This document shows, in pieces, positions 17,779 through 26,970 of a stretch of 64,000 nucleotides of DNA. Below the pieces are notes generated by a model, which was given only the letters and a program-made list of their open reading frames with translations, was not told the origin of the DNA and did no database searches. The DNA is from Kitasatospora sp. NBC_00374 (GTDB lineage Bacteria; Actinomycetota; Actinomycetes; Streptomycetales; Streptomycetaceae). Each line of letters starts with the position of its first letter. Position 1 is the first letter of the stretch. The position numbers were made by a program, and so were the translations under genes. The DNA is taken from positions 8,229,001 to 8,293,000 of the forward strand of contig NZ_CP107964.1 in NCBI RefSeq assembly GCF_041434935.1, read 5' to 3'.

Positions 17779-18184
17779 AGACGAGGTTGGTGGTCGTGCT
17801 CCCGAAACGGGCCAGCGCGTCGACGATCTCCTCAAGATGGGCCATCGAGGTGGCCGCCACCTTCAGGACGTAGCAGTCGTCCCCGGTGGTGCGCAGGCAC
17901 TCCAGGATCTCCGGGCGCTCCGCGAGCAGCCGGCGCAGCGGTTCGTGCCGGATTCCCGGGTACTTCAGCCGGACGACGGCCAGCGCCACATACCCGGTGC
18001 GTTCGAGATCCACCTCCGCCCGGTACCCCGTGATCACCCCGGCGGCCTCCAGCCGCCGCACCCGCTCCGTCGTCGCCGACGCGCTCAGGTTCACCCGCCG
18101 CGCCAGCTCGGTGTACGCGATCCGGCCGTCCCGCTGAAGCTCGTCCAGGATCGCCCAGTCCGTCGCGTCAAGATTCCCGGTCAT
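17720..18184 (-). CDS. Lrp/AsnC-family regulator
   Basis: This 154-residue Lrp/AsnC protein has a winged helix-turn-helix (IAYTELARRVNLSASATTER, about residues 22-41) and an alpha-beta effector domain with GDDCYVLKVAATSMAHLEEI. A TAATCT box (18191-18196, read leftward) lies six bases before ATG 18184 and no ribosome site is visible, so the transcript is probably leaderless. It is divergent from an LLM-type oxidoreductase gene across 94 bases and likely regulates it and itself. The effector is usually an amino acid; which one cannot be told. Confidence 0.88.
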   Translation of the reverse strand: MTGNLDATDWAILDELQRDGRIAYTELARRVNLSASATTERVRRLEAAGVITGYRAEVDLERTGYVALAVVRLKYPGIRHEPLRRLLAERPEILECLRTTGDDCYVLKVAATSMAHLEEIVDALARFGSTTTNLVFSRTLPFRGPREPRADAGR

Positions 18185-18278
18185 CCAGCCAGATTACCGG
18201 GGAATCCACGGGGGAACCGCGCCAGAACGGGCGGGAATCCCTTCTGGCGGCCGGTCTCGCCTGGCTAGGCTGAGCGCT

Positions 18279-19127
18279 GTGAAGATCGGAGTCAACGTCC
18301 CCAATTTCGGCCCCGGCACCGACCCGGGGGTCCTGCGGAGCTGGGCCCAGACCGTGGAGGGCCTGGGCTTCGACCTGCTGATGGTCTCGGACCACATCGC
18401 CATCACACCCGACGTCGCCGAACGGTATCCGGCGCCCTTCTACGAGCCCTTCACCACCCTGTCCTGGCTGGCCGGCATCACCACCCGGGTCCGGCTCGGC
18501 ACGACGGTCCTCATCGCCCCCTACCGGCACCCGCTGCTCACCGCACGGATGGCGGCCAACCTGGACCGGCTGAGCGGCGGCCGGCTGGTCCTCGGCGTAG
18601 GGGTGGGCTGGGCGCGGCAGGAGTTCGCCGCCCTCGGGATCCCGTTCGAACAGCGCGGACGGCTGACGGACGACCACCTGCGGGCCGTTCGCGCGGCCTG
18701 GTCGGACACCGCGGACTACGGCACCCGGCGGATCCCGGTATGGGTCGGCGGCAACAGCGACGCGGGGCTGCGCCGGGCCGTGCGGCTCGGGGACGCGTGG
18801 CATCCGCTGCGCTGCACCATGCCCTGGCTGCGCGAAGCCGCGGTCAAGCTGAAGGCCTCCGCCCGGGAGCAGCACCTCCCCGTGCCGGCGCTGGCCCCCC
18901 GGATCGCTCTCAAACCCACCGCGGCGCCGGTCGGCGGACCGCAACGGCTCGCCGGGGAGGGCACGATCGACCAGATCATGGATGACCTCGACCAACTGCG
19001 GCTGCTGGGCGCCGAGAGCGTCGTCCTCGACCACTACCAGGGCGACCCCCGCGAGACCTGCCACCCGCAGGCCGGTTGGCAGGCCCTCGCCACGGTGGCC
19101 GCGCACTTCCACCCCGCCCGCACCTGA
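18279..19127 (+). CDS. LLM-class (F420-type) oxidoreductase
   Basis: This 282-residue luciferase-like TIM-barrel oxidoreductase begins with MKIGVNVPNFGPG and has GFDLLMVSDHI, SGGRLVLGVGVGW and IPVWVGGNSDAGLRRA. These are typical of actinobacterial F420-dependent members, although FMN use is not excluded. GTG 18279 has no ribosome site but a TAGGCT box (18266-18271) seven bases before it, consistent with a leaderless mRNA. A deaminase gene follows 26 bases later on the same strand, so they probably form an operon controlled by the divergent Lrp regulator. The substrate is unknown. Confidence 0.85.
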   Translation: MKIGVNVPNFGPGTDPGVLRSWAQTVEGLGFDLLMVSDHIAITPDVAERYPAPFYEPFTTLSWLAGITTRVRLGTTVLIAPYRHPLLTARMAANLDRLSGGRLVLGVGVGWARQEFAALGIPFEQRGRLTDDHLRAVRAAWSDTADYGTRRIPVWVGGNSDAGLRRAVRLGDAWHPLRCTMPWLREAAVKLKASAREQHLPVPALAPRIALKPTAAPVGGPQRLAGEGTIDQIMDDLDQLRLLGAESVVLDHYQGDPRETCHPQAGWQALATVAAHFHPART

Positions 19128-19153
19128 CCCGCCCGCACCTGAACGGAGCAGTC

Positions 19154-19582
19154 ATGACCACACCTGACGACCACACCCTCCTCCGTCGGGCCATCGCGCT
19201 CGCGGCCGAGGCAGGCGCGAGCGGCAACCCGCCGTTCGGGTCGCTGCTGACGGGACCGGACGGGACGGTGCTGGCCGAAGAGCGCAACACGACCCTCACC
19301 GACGACGACATCACCGCGCACCCGGAACTCAAGCTGGCGAGGTGGGCCGCGAGGGAGCTGGACGCGGCCACGGCCGCGGGGACCACGATGTACACCAGCT
19401 GCCGGCCGTGCGGGATGTGCGAGGCGGTCATCCAGTGGGCCGGGCTACGGCGGGTGGTGTTCGCCCTGTCCGACGAACAGCTCCTGGACATCAGACCGGG
19501 CAGCGGCCGGCCGCCCGTTCCGCAGGAAGGTCCCGCGCTGCTCGACGAGGTGCGGGCCGTGGTCGAGCCGTACTACCGCTGA
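19154..19582 (+). CDS. Cytidine/guanine-deaminase-fold zinc protein
   Basis: This 142-residue zinc-dependent nucleoside or base deaminase has a first zinc motif TAHPELKLARWA (His and catalytic Glu in HPE, where most relatives have HAE) and a second motif SCRPCGMCEAVI with the PC..C cysteines. The early GNPPFGSLL is a family hallmark of purine/guanine and CMP-like deaminases. ATG 19154 has a purine-rich GGAG upstream. It is probably co-transcribed with the oxidoreductase before it. The natural substrate (guanine, cytidine or a pterin-like base) cannot be decided from sequence. Confidence 0.82.
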   Translation: MTTPDDHTLLRRAIALAAEAGASGNPPFGSLLTGPDGTVLAEERNTTLTDDDITAHPELKLARWAARELDAATAAGTTMYTSCRPCGMCEAVIQWAGLRRVVFALSDEQLLDIRPGSGRPPVPQEGPALLDEVRAVVEPYYR

Positions 19583-19654
19583 CCGCCTCCGGTGCCGGCC
19601 GCGCTGGAAGGGCTCCAGGACCGGGCGCGGAGCCGCCTCGGCGCCGCGCCCCGC

Positions 19655-22083
19655 TCAGCCCTCCCGCAGGATGCCGCCGTTGGGGAGCCGGGCGGCGCGC
19701 AGCGCGGGCAGCGTGGCGACGGCGGCCGCGGTGGCGGCGGTCACCACGGCGACGGCGATGATCGCGCTCGGTGAGGCGCCGTGGGCGATGCCCGCGCCGA
19801 CGCCGCCCGCGCGGCCCTGCCGGTCGATCAGCCAGCGCGACAGCGGCAGCCCGACGGCGGTGCCGAGGGCGGTGGCGGCGAGGGCGAGCGCGGTGCCGCG
19901 GGTGGCCATCATGGCGCCGGCCTGGCGTGGGGTCAGCCCGATCGCCCGCAGCAGAGCCAGGTCGTGGTGGTGCTCGCGCAGGCCGGTGGCCGCGGCGGTC
20001 AGCACCTCGGCCAGCACGATCAGGCCCAGCAGGGCGACCAGGCCGATCACGGCGCCGCGCAGGGCGGTGAGCTGCGCGGCCGGGTCGGGGGCGGGTCGGA
20101 CGTCGAGCCGGGAGCCGAGGCCGGTGCGGGCGGGGAGTTCGCGCTGGACGGTGGCGGGGTCGGCGCCCGGCCGCAGCACCACGCTGTAGAACGCCGGCCC
20201 GCCCGGGTCGCCGGGCCGGTCGAGGGTGTCGAGCGAGGTGGAGATGACGCGGCCGCCCTGGTCGGGCTCCAGGACGCGGCCGACGACGTGCAGGATGCGC
20301 GGGGTGTCCCCGGTGGTCACCCGCACCCATTGGCCGATCCTGACGTCCAGCAGGTCCAGGGCGCCCTGCCCGGCCACCGCCTCGCCGGGCCCGCGGACGG
20401 CGCGGCCCTCGACCACGTGGAAGGGATAGGGAGCCGCCGTGGTGCCCAGCGCCCGCAGCGTGAGGGTGGCGGCCTGGCCCGGCGCCAGGGTCTGCAGTTC
20501 GGCGCCGGGGTAGACCCCGGCGGTCGCGGGGTCGGCGGCGAGCAGCCGGCGCAACTCCTCGTGGTGCCGGGCGTCGTCCGCCGTCGCGGGGCGCACGGTG
20601 AGTGCCGCGGGCGTCACACCGCCGGAGTGCTGGGCGACGGCGTCGAGGGTGGCCCAGGTGCTCATGGCCAGGGTGCAGACCGCGACCGGTACGGCGAGCC
20701 GCAGGACGGTCACGGCGCTCGGACCGCGGTCGCGGACGGCGCTGCTGAGACCGAGGACCAGGGCCGGTGGCAGCCGGCGCAGGGCCCCGAGCCGGGCCGG
20801 TCGGGGGGCCGGGTCGCCGGGCACGGTGCCGTCCGCGGGCGGCACCGGGGTCACCCGGGAGGCGCGGTGGGCGGGCAGCGCCGCCGCCAGCCCGATCGCC
20901 GCCAGCGTGGCGACGGCGACGGCGCCGGTCACGGACGGCGCGACGGGCAGGAGCCGGTGCGGGGTCCCCGGGGCGGTGCCGAGGGTGCGCGACAGGTGGA
21001 CGGCGAGGATCGCGCCGGCCCAGCCGATGAGCGCCCCCGTCCCGGCGAGCAGCAGGTGCTGTGCGGTGAACATCCGCACGACCTGACCGCGGGTGAATCC
21101 GAGCGCCTTGAGCAGGGCGATGTCGCCGGTCCGGGCCCGGATCCGGCCGCCCGCCGCGCCGGCGACCGCGAGGGCCGCGGCGAGCAGGGCGGCCAGGCCG
21201 CACAGGCCGAGCAGCAGGCCGGTGAGACGGTCGTCCTGCTGGCGCGAGGCGCGCGCCTGTGACCAGGTAGCCAGGCGGGTGACCCGCCCGGCGCCGACGG
21301 CGGTGACCGCGCGCTGGGCCGCGTAGTCGGCGGTGGCGGGGTCGGCCAGCCGGAGGCCGACGGTCCGGCCCTGGGCGGTGCGGTCGGGCTGGATCAGGTC
21401 GAGGGTGGCGGGCCGCACCCAGCCGAGGCCGAACCCGGCCTCGGGGTACGCGATCTGGTCCGGGCTGTCGGCGATGCCGAGTACTTCCAGGCCGACCAGC
21501 TGCCCGTGGGCGCCGAGCACGGCCAGCCGGTCGCCCGGGCGGGCCCAGGCCGCTTCGGCGGCGGAGCGTTCCAGCACCAGCCCGTCGGCGGTGCCGGCGT
21601 CCAGCCAGCGGCCCGCGGTGAGGAGCGGCCGCGGTGCGCCGGGGCCGTCCGCCCGTACGGTCAGGGGGATCCGGTGGACCGTGCCCTGGTCGACGGCGGC
21701 TGCCGCGGACCCGGCGGGCGCCGCCCGGTCGAGCCCGACCAGGGTCGCGTCGGTGGTGCGCTGCTGGGCGGTGACCGCGAGGACACCCGGCAGCCTGGCC
21801 AGCGCGGTGAGAGCCGGATCGTCCAGGCCCGGATCGTCGCGGGCCGGCGGGTTCCCGGCCGGGTCGTCCGCGGCCGGCCCGGGCGTGGGCGGCGGGCCGG
21901 TGTCGACCCTGACCTGTGGCGCGTCGGCCTGCCGGAACGCCCGCAGCCAGGGGTCGGTGGCGTTGTCCAGCAGCGTGCCGGCGAGCAGCAGGGCGGCCAC
22001 CGTACCTGAGGTCCCACCACCAGCAGGGACGGCAGCCGGTGGGACCTCAGGTCGGCACGGATCCAGCGCAGGACGGCGCGCAA
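19655..22083 (-). pseudogene. FtsX-type ABC export permease with 5' frameshift
   Basis: This is a large MacB/FtsX-like permease with two FtsX cores (GDIALLKALGFTRGQVVRMF and DLALLRAIGLTPRQAGAM mark the cytoplasmic loops) and two extracytoplasmic domains, about 800 residues in all. Translation should start at TTG 22083, just after the ATPase gene stop, reading LRAVLRWIRADLRSHRLPSL. Near 22000-22020, in the middle of the first membrane helix, the frame changes and continues as VAALLLAGTLLDNATDPW to the stop at 19655. The break falls on one arm of an exact inverted repeat (22004-22052). GTG 22000 could start a 781-residue product, but this would lack half of helix one. The gene is probably inactive unless frameshifting or a sequence error is involved. 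Confidence 0.75.
22004..22052. repeat. Exact 15-base inverted repeat at the permease frameshift
   Basis: ACCTGAGGTCCCACC (22004-22018) and its exact complement GGTGGGACCTCAGGT (22038-22052) are separated by 19 bases. Within coding DNA this is unexpected. One copy encodes the normal DLRSH stretch; the other sits where the reading frame breaks. Confidence 0.85.
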
Positions 22084-22087
22084 CGCC

Positions 22088-22909
22088 TCAGCCTCCCAGT
22101 CCGAGGACGCGGCGGACCCGGCTGCCCGAGGGCTCGTCCAGCCGGGCGTCGTCCGATATCCGGCCGTCGAAGAGGTTGACCACGCGGTCCGCGCTGCCGG
22201 CCACCCGGGCGTCGTGGGTGACCAGCACGATGGTGCGGCCGAGCGCGTGGTAGCGGGTCAGCAGCGCGAGCACCTCGCGGGCGCTGCGGCTGTCCAGGTT
22301 TCCGGTCGGCTCGTCCGCGAGGAGCAGGTCCGGGTCGTTGACCAGGGCCCGGGCCAGCGCCACCTTCTGGCGCTCGCCGCCGGAGAGCGCGCCGGGGCCG
22401 CTGCGGGCCTTGTCCGACAGGCCGAGCTCGTCCAGCAGGTCGCGGCGGCGGGCCCGCGCGACGCGGGTGGGGGTCCCGGTCAGCAGGGCGGGCAGTTCGA
22501 CGTTGTCGGCGACGCTGAGGTTGGACAGCAGGTTCCCGCTCTGGAAGACGATGCCGTAGTGGCGGCGCCTGAGCACAGCCCAGTCGGCCTCGCCGAGCCG
22601 GTCCACGCTGCGGCCCGCCAGCCGGAGCGTTCCCCGGTCGGGCCGGAGCAGTCCGGCGAGCAGCTGGAGCAGGGTCGACTTGCCGGCGCCGGAAGGGCCG
22701 GTGACGGCCACGAACTCGCCGGCGTGCACCCGCAGGCTGACACCGCGCACCGCGGGGACGGTCGCCGAACCGCTGCGGTGCGACTTGACCAGGTCGTCCG
22801 CGGCGAGCAACGGCGGTGCCGCGTCGTCCGGTACGGGCGGCGGCGCGGGCTCGGCCACCCTGGGCGCCTCGGCCGGGTGGGCCGCCTCGGCCGGTTCCGC
22901 GGCAGTCAC
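22088..22909 (-). CDS. ABC export ATPase (MacB/LolD type)
   Basis: This 273-residue ABC ATPase has Walker A GPSGAGKST, Q-loop VFQSGNLL, signature LSGGERQ, Walker B DLLLADEPTGNLD and H-loop VTHD. The PTGNLDS form is typical of LolD/MacB-type exporters. An extra Ala/Pro-rich N-terminal segment of about 35 residues precedes the domain. GTG 22909 is supported by AGGAGGAG five bases upstream and overlaps the stop of padR. It should drive the FtsX-like permease encoded next, which is frameshifted, so the transporter may be non-functional. Confidence 0.9.
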   Translation of the reverse strand: MTAAEPAEAAHPAEAPRVAEPAPPPVPDDAAPPLLAADDLVKSHRSGSATVPAVRGVSLRVHAGEFVAVTGPSGAGKSTLLQLLAGLLRPDRGTLRLAGRSVDRLGEADWAVLRRRHYGIVFQSGNLLSNLSVADNVELPALLTGTPTRVARARRRDLLDELGLSDKARSGPGALSGGERQKVALARALVNDPDLLLADEPTGNLDSRSAREVLALLTRYHALGRTIVLVTHDARVAGSADRVVNLFDGRISDDARLDEPSGSRVRRVLGLGG

Positions 22910-23409
22910 GTCAACTCCTCCTGACAGCGTTCCAGCCAGTCGAGATCCGCCTGCAGGTGCAGGACGGCCCCCTCGATGAGCAGTTGGGAGACCCGGTTGC
23001 CACGCTCCTCGGTGGCCAGGCGGTTCAGCCCCCGAATCATGTTCAGGCAGTGCCGGCGCTGGTTGTTGATCAGCGCCAGCTGGTCGGCGAGGTCGGTGCC
23101 GGGCGCGAGGACGAGCTTCATGAAGAACTCGTCCCGTACCCGCGGACCGTCGGTCGGCGCCTCGAACCACGCCGCGAGCTCCTCGGTGCCCTTCTCCGTG
23201 ATCCGGTAGACCTTCTTGTCCGGTCTGCCGTCCTGCGCGACCTCGCGGCCGTCGATCAGGCCGCTCTTCTCCAGCCGGCTCAGGGTGACGTAGATCTGCC
23301 CGATGTTCGGCTGAGGGTACGCCGCTCCGAAGGTCTGCTCAAGCCCCTGCTTGAGCTCGTAGCCGTAGGCGGGCTGTCTGGCCAGCAGGGCCAGCAGCTG
23401 ATGGCGCAC
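22906..23409 (-). CDS. PadR-family transcriptional regulator
   Basis: This 167-residue PadR regulator has a winged helix start with ALLARQPAYGYELKQGLEQT and IGQIYVTLSRLEKSGLI, then a helical C-terminal dimer domain (RRHCLNMIRGLNRLATEE). I chose GTG 23409 (reading VRHQLLALLA) because AGGAGG precedes it; longer in-frame starts exist up to 23505. It is the first gene of a three-gene leftward operon with the ABC ATPase and permease, the common arrangement for PadR-controlled peptide or drug exporters. The intergenic region with the divergent binding-protein gene (23410-23546) probably holds its operator. Confidence 0.85.
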   Translation of the reverse strand: MRHQLLALLARQPAYGYELKQGLEQTFGAAYPQPNIGQIYVTLSRLEKSGLIDGREVAQDGRPDKKVYRITEKGTEELAAWFEAPTDGPRVRDEFFMKLVLAPGTDLADQLALINNQRRHCLNMIRGLNRLATEERGNRVSQLLIEGAVLHLQADLDWLERCQEELT

Positions 23410-23546
23410 CGGGACGCCACCTCCTCTCGCTCGGTAGGTCACACCTCGATCACACAGTAGGGGGTGGCGGGAACGAAGCCGAGGTCGGACGGTATAGGTT
23501 GACACATTCCCGGCGCTCGCGCGCCGGCCGGAGTTCGGGAGGTCCG

Positions 23547-24854
23547 ATGGGGAATCAGCCGGCCGGGGACGCCCGCCGCGATCGACACCCGTGGGACCGG
23601 CGGCGGTTCGGGCAGCTGTTGGCGGGTGGTGCGGTGCTGGCCGCCGGCGGTGTGCTCGGCCGGCGTGTGCTCGCCGGCGACGCCGCGACGCCCGGCGATC
23701 CCGACGGCACCGGTCCGGTCACCCTGGCCACCGGCAAGGACACGGCCGGCTACCTGCGGGGCGTGCTGGACGGATGGAACGCCGCGCACCCCGCGGAACC
23801 GGCCGAGCTGGTCGAGCTCCCGGCGGCGGCCGACGAGGTGCACGCCCAGCTCGGCGGCGGGAACGGCCGCTTCGACGTGCTCAACCTCGACGTGGTGTGG
23901 ACGGCGGAGTTCGCCGCCCGCGGCTGGATCGCCCCACTGGAGGAGGCGCAGTTCCCGCTGCGCAGCTTCCTGCCGCCCGTGCTGTCCTCCGCGCGCTTCG
24001 CCGGCCGGCTGTACGCGGTGCCGTACGTGACCAACGCCGCGATGCTGTACTACCGCAGCGACGTCCTGGACGCCGTCGGCGAGCATCCGCCCTCCACCTG
24101 GGCGGAGCTGGCCCGGCTGTCGGCCACGGTGGCGCCGGCGCACGGGCTGGCCGGGTACGCGGGCCAACTCTCGCCGTACGAGGGGCTGACGGTGAACGTG
24201 CTGGAGGCGGTGCGCTCGGCCGGCGGCGACGTGCTGGGCACCGACGGCATGCCGGTGGTGGACAGTCCGCAGGCGCGGACCGGGCTGGAGTTCCTGGCCG
24301 ACGGGCTGCGCGCGGGCTGGATCCCGCCGGAGGCGCTGCGCTACCAGGAGGAGGAGTCCCGGGAGGCCTTCCAGAGCGGGCGCCTGCTGTTCCTGCGCAA
24401 CTGGCCGTACGTGTATCCGCAGGCGGCGTCGCCCGGCTCGGCGGTGGCCGGCCGGTTCGGGGTCGTCCCGCTGCCGGGTCCGCACGGGCGGGGCAGCGGC
24501 GTGCTGGGCGGGTCGGCGCTCGCGGTGAGCCGCTTCTCCCGGCGGCAGCGGACGGCCCGGGCCCTGATCGCGTACCTGTCCGGGCGGGACGTGCAGCGCC
24601 AGGTCCTCACCCGCGGCGGACTGCCGCCGGTCTGGGCCGACCTGTACGAGGACCCGGAGCTGCTGGAGCGCTTTCCCTACCTGCCGGTGCTGCGCGACGC
24701 CGTCCTCGCGGCGGGCTCCCGTCCGGGGATCCCGCACTACCAGCAGCTCAGCCTCGCGCTGAGCGCGACGTCGTACGAGGTGCTGCTGGGCCGGCGGACG
24801 GCCGCGGACGGTCTCGCGGCGCTGGCCGGCGACCTGCGGGACGTCGTCCGCTAG
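23547..24854 (+). CDS. ABC sugar-binding protein with Tat-type signal
   Basis: This 435-residue extracellular solute-binding protein (family 1 fold) has an N-terminal twin-arginine stretch DRRRFGQLL before a hydrophobic core, pointing to Tat export rather than a lipobox. Binding-protein patterns include FDVLNLDVVWTAEFAARGWI, GRLYAVPYVTNAAMLYYRSD and FQSGRLLFLRNWPYVY. ATG 23547 has GGGAGG upstream. It reads toward the GH13 glucosidase and a second transport set with its own lipoprotein, making two binding proteins in one locus. The ligand is probably an alpha-glucoside such as trehalose or a malto-oligosaccharide, by context. Confidence 0.85.
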   Translation: MGNQPAGDARRDRHPWDRRRFGQLLAGGAVLAAGGVLGRRVLAGDAATPGDPDGTGPVTLATGKDTAGYLRGVLDGWNAAHPAEPAELVELPAAADEVHAQLGGGNGRFDVLNLDVVWTAEFAARGWIAPLEEAQFPLRSFLPPVLSSARFAGRLYAVPYVTNAAMLYYRSDVLDAVGEHPPSTWAELARLSATVAPAHGLAGYAGQLSPYEGLTVNVLEAVRSAGGDVLGTDGMPVVDSPQARTGLEFLADGLRAGWIPPEALRYQEEESREAFQSGRLLFLRNWPYVYPQAASPGSAVAGRFGVVPLPGPHGRGSGVLGGSALAVSRFSRRQRTARALIAYLSGRDVQRQVLTRGGLPPVWADLYEDPELLERFPYLPVLRDAVLAAGSRPGIPHYQQLSLALSATSYEVLLGRRTAADGLAALAGDLRDVVR

Positions 24855-24981
24855 GCCCGACACCGTCCGCTGCACCGGTCGGCCGGGCGCACCGTCCGCC
24901 TCGTCGGGCGCCTGCGCCCCGTCCCCGTACCTCCCGTGTCCGAGCCGGGAGGCCGTGAGGCTCGTTCGGGGTCGCACCGCC

Positions 24982-25096
24982 GTATACCTAACGTGTATCT
25001 AGAGTGCGAGTGAGTCGCGCCGGAAAATCCTGCGTAAATTCAGGCCTCTACACCACTTCCCGGGCGCGCATGCCTAACGGTATACATAACACGCAT
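24982..25096 (+). promoter_or_regulatory. Repeated motif in the promoter region of the glucosidase operon
   Basis: Two related 17-base elements, GTATACCTAACGTGTAT (24982-24998) and GTATACATAACACGCAT (25080-25096), lie 98 bases apart in the 303-base gap before the GH13 gene. They agree at 13 of 17 positions and are AT-rich against the background. They look like regulator sites, probably sugar-responsive (GntR or LacI type), although no regulator gene is adjacent. No other gene was seen in the gap. Confidence 0.55.
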
Positions 25097-25157
25097 GTAT
25101 GAGGGTCGCCTCCCAGAGATGGCCCGGTGTCTCGCGCTGCCTGAGAGATGGTGAAAG

Positions 25158-26870
25158 ATGATCACGCCCACGCTCCCTGCCGGACCGGCCGGTCCACCCG
25201 AGGTGTCCGTCCCCGCCCCGGTGACCGCCCCGGCGGCCCTCCCGGCCGCCGTCCCCGGCGCGGGGCAGGCCTGGTGGCGGAACGCCGTGATCTACCAGGT
25301 CTACGTCCGCAGCTTCCAGGACAGCGACGGCGACGGCATCGGCGACCTGGCCGGGGTGCGCGAGCGGCTCGGCTACCTCAGGCGCCTGGGCGTCGACGGC
25401 GTCTGGCTCAACCCGTTCTACGTCTCCCCGCAGCACGACCACGGCTACGACATCGCCGACCACTGCGCGGTGGACCCGGTCTACGGCGACCTCGCCGAGT
25501 TCGACGCGCTGGTCCAGGAGTGCCGGCTGCTGGGCCTCAAGCTGGTGGTGGACACCGTGCCCAACCACTGTTCCTCCCAGCACCCGTGGTTCCGGGCGGC
25601 GCTGGCGGCCGGGCCGGGCAGCCCCGAACGGGCCCGCTTCCACTTCGCCGACGGGCGGGGGCCGGGCGGCTCGCTGCCGCCCAACAACTGGCGCGCGATG
25701 TTCGGCGGCCCGGCCTGGTCCCGGGTCACCGAGTCCGACGGGCGGCAGGGGCAGTGGTACCTGCACCTGTTCACACCCGAGCAGCCGGACCTGAACTGGC
25801 GCCACCCGGCGGTCGCCGAGGAGTTCGACCGTGTTCTGCGGTTCTGGCTGGACCGCGGCGTGGACGGCTTCCGGATCGACGTGGCCGCCGGCCTCTTCAA
25901 GCACCCGGAGCTGCCCGACTCCCCGGATCCGGACGCCGACGAGCGCACCCGGGACTCCGTCAACCCGCTGGCCTGGAACCAGCCCGAGGTGCACGCGGTC
26001 TGGCGGGCCTGGCGCGCCGTCTGCGAGGAGTACACCGCGAAGGACGGCCGGGACCGGCTGCTGGTCGGCGAGGCCTCCGTGCCCACCCCCGCCGAGCAGG
26101 CCAAGTACGTCCGCCCGGACGAGCTGCACCAGGCCTTCTTCTTCCACCTCCTGCACGCCCCGTGGGACCTCGACCACTTCCGTACGGTGATCGCCGGCGC
26201 GCTGGAGGACATCGCGGCCACCGGCTCCACCGTCACCTGGGTGCTCAACAACCACGACCAGGTCCGCACCGTCACCCGCTTCGCCGGCGGCGATCCGGTC
26301 CTCGGTCCCGCCAGGGCCGCCGCGGCCGCCCTGCTGATGCTCGCCCTGCCCGGCGCCGCCTACCTCTACCAGGGCGAGGAGCTGGGCCTCCCGGAGGTCA
26401 CCGACCTGCCCGACGAGCTCATCACGGACCCGATCTTCCACCGCACCCGCAGCCGCGTCGGCATCCGCGACGGCTGCCGGATCCCGCTGCCCTGGTCCGG
26501 AGGCCGGCCGCCGTTCGGCTTCAGCCCGGAGGGCGCCACCGCGCAGCCCTGGCTGCCGCAGCCCGAACACTTCGCGGCCCACACCGCCGAGCGGGTGCTC
26601 GCCGACACCGGCTCGTTCTGGCACCTCTACCGCGACGCACTCCAACTGCGCCGCTCGCTTCCCCAGTTCGGCGAAGCGGCGGTGCGCTGGCTGGAGTCCC
26701 CGCCCGGCGTCCTCGCCTTCGCGCGCGGCGAGGGCTTCGTCTGCGCCGTCAACTTCGGCGACGGGCCGGCACCCGCGCCCGTCGCCGCGGCCCCCCTGCT
26801 CGCCAGCGGCCCGTGCCCGCCCGGCGTCCTGCCGGCCGCCACCGCCGCCTGGTGGATCCACCGCCCCTGA
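25158..26870 (+). CDS. GH13 alpha-glucosidase
   Basis: This 570-residue glycoside hydrolase family 13 enzyme shows a (beta/alpha)8 barrel with VIYQVYVRSFQDSDGDGIGD, VDTVPNHCS, nucleophile Asp241 in GFRIDVA, acid/base Glu305 in LLVGEAS and transition-state Asp367 in LNNHDQ. It has no signal peptide, so it acts on imported sugar in the cytoplasm. Likely substrates are alpha-glucosides such as maltose, isomaltose or trehalose. It leads an operon with a binding protein and two permeases; the importer ATPase is missing, as usual for streptomycetes that share a common MsiK-type ATPase. Confidence 0.92.
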   Translation: MITPTLPAGPAGPPEVSVPAPVTAPAALPAAVPGAGQAWWRNAVIYQVYVRSFQDSDGDGIGDLAGVRERLGYLRRLGVDGVWLNPFYVSPQHDHGYDIADHCAVDPVYGDLAEFDALVQECRLLGLKLVVDTVPNHCSSQHPWFRAALAAGPGSPERARFHFADGRGPGGSLPPNNWRAMFGGPAWSRVTESDGRQGQWYLHLFTPEQPDLNWRHPAVAEEFDRVLRFWLDRGVDGFRIDVAAGLFKHPELPDSPDPDADERTRDSVNPLAWNQPEVHAVWRAWRAVCEEYTAKDGRDRLLVGEASVPTPAEQAKYVRPDELHQAFFFHLLHAPWDLDHFRTVIAGALEDIAATGSTVTWVLNNHDQVRTVTRFAGGDPVLGPARAAAAALLMLALPGAAYLYQGEELGLPEVTDLPDELITDPIFHRTRSRVGIRDGCRIPLPWSGGRPPFGFSPEGATAQPWLPQPEHFAAHTAERVLADTGSFWHLYRDALQLRRSLPQFGEAAVRWLESPPGVLAFARGEGFVCAVNFGDGPAPAPVAAAPLLASGPCPPGVLPAATAAWWIHRP

Positions 26871-26970
26871 CCGTCCCGCCACCGTCCCCGGCCCCCACCA
26901 GTCGCCCGGGGACCCGCCGGGCGGACCACCCGCCGCCCGCCCACTCCCACCCGAGAGAGAAGACCCGACG

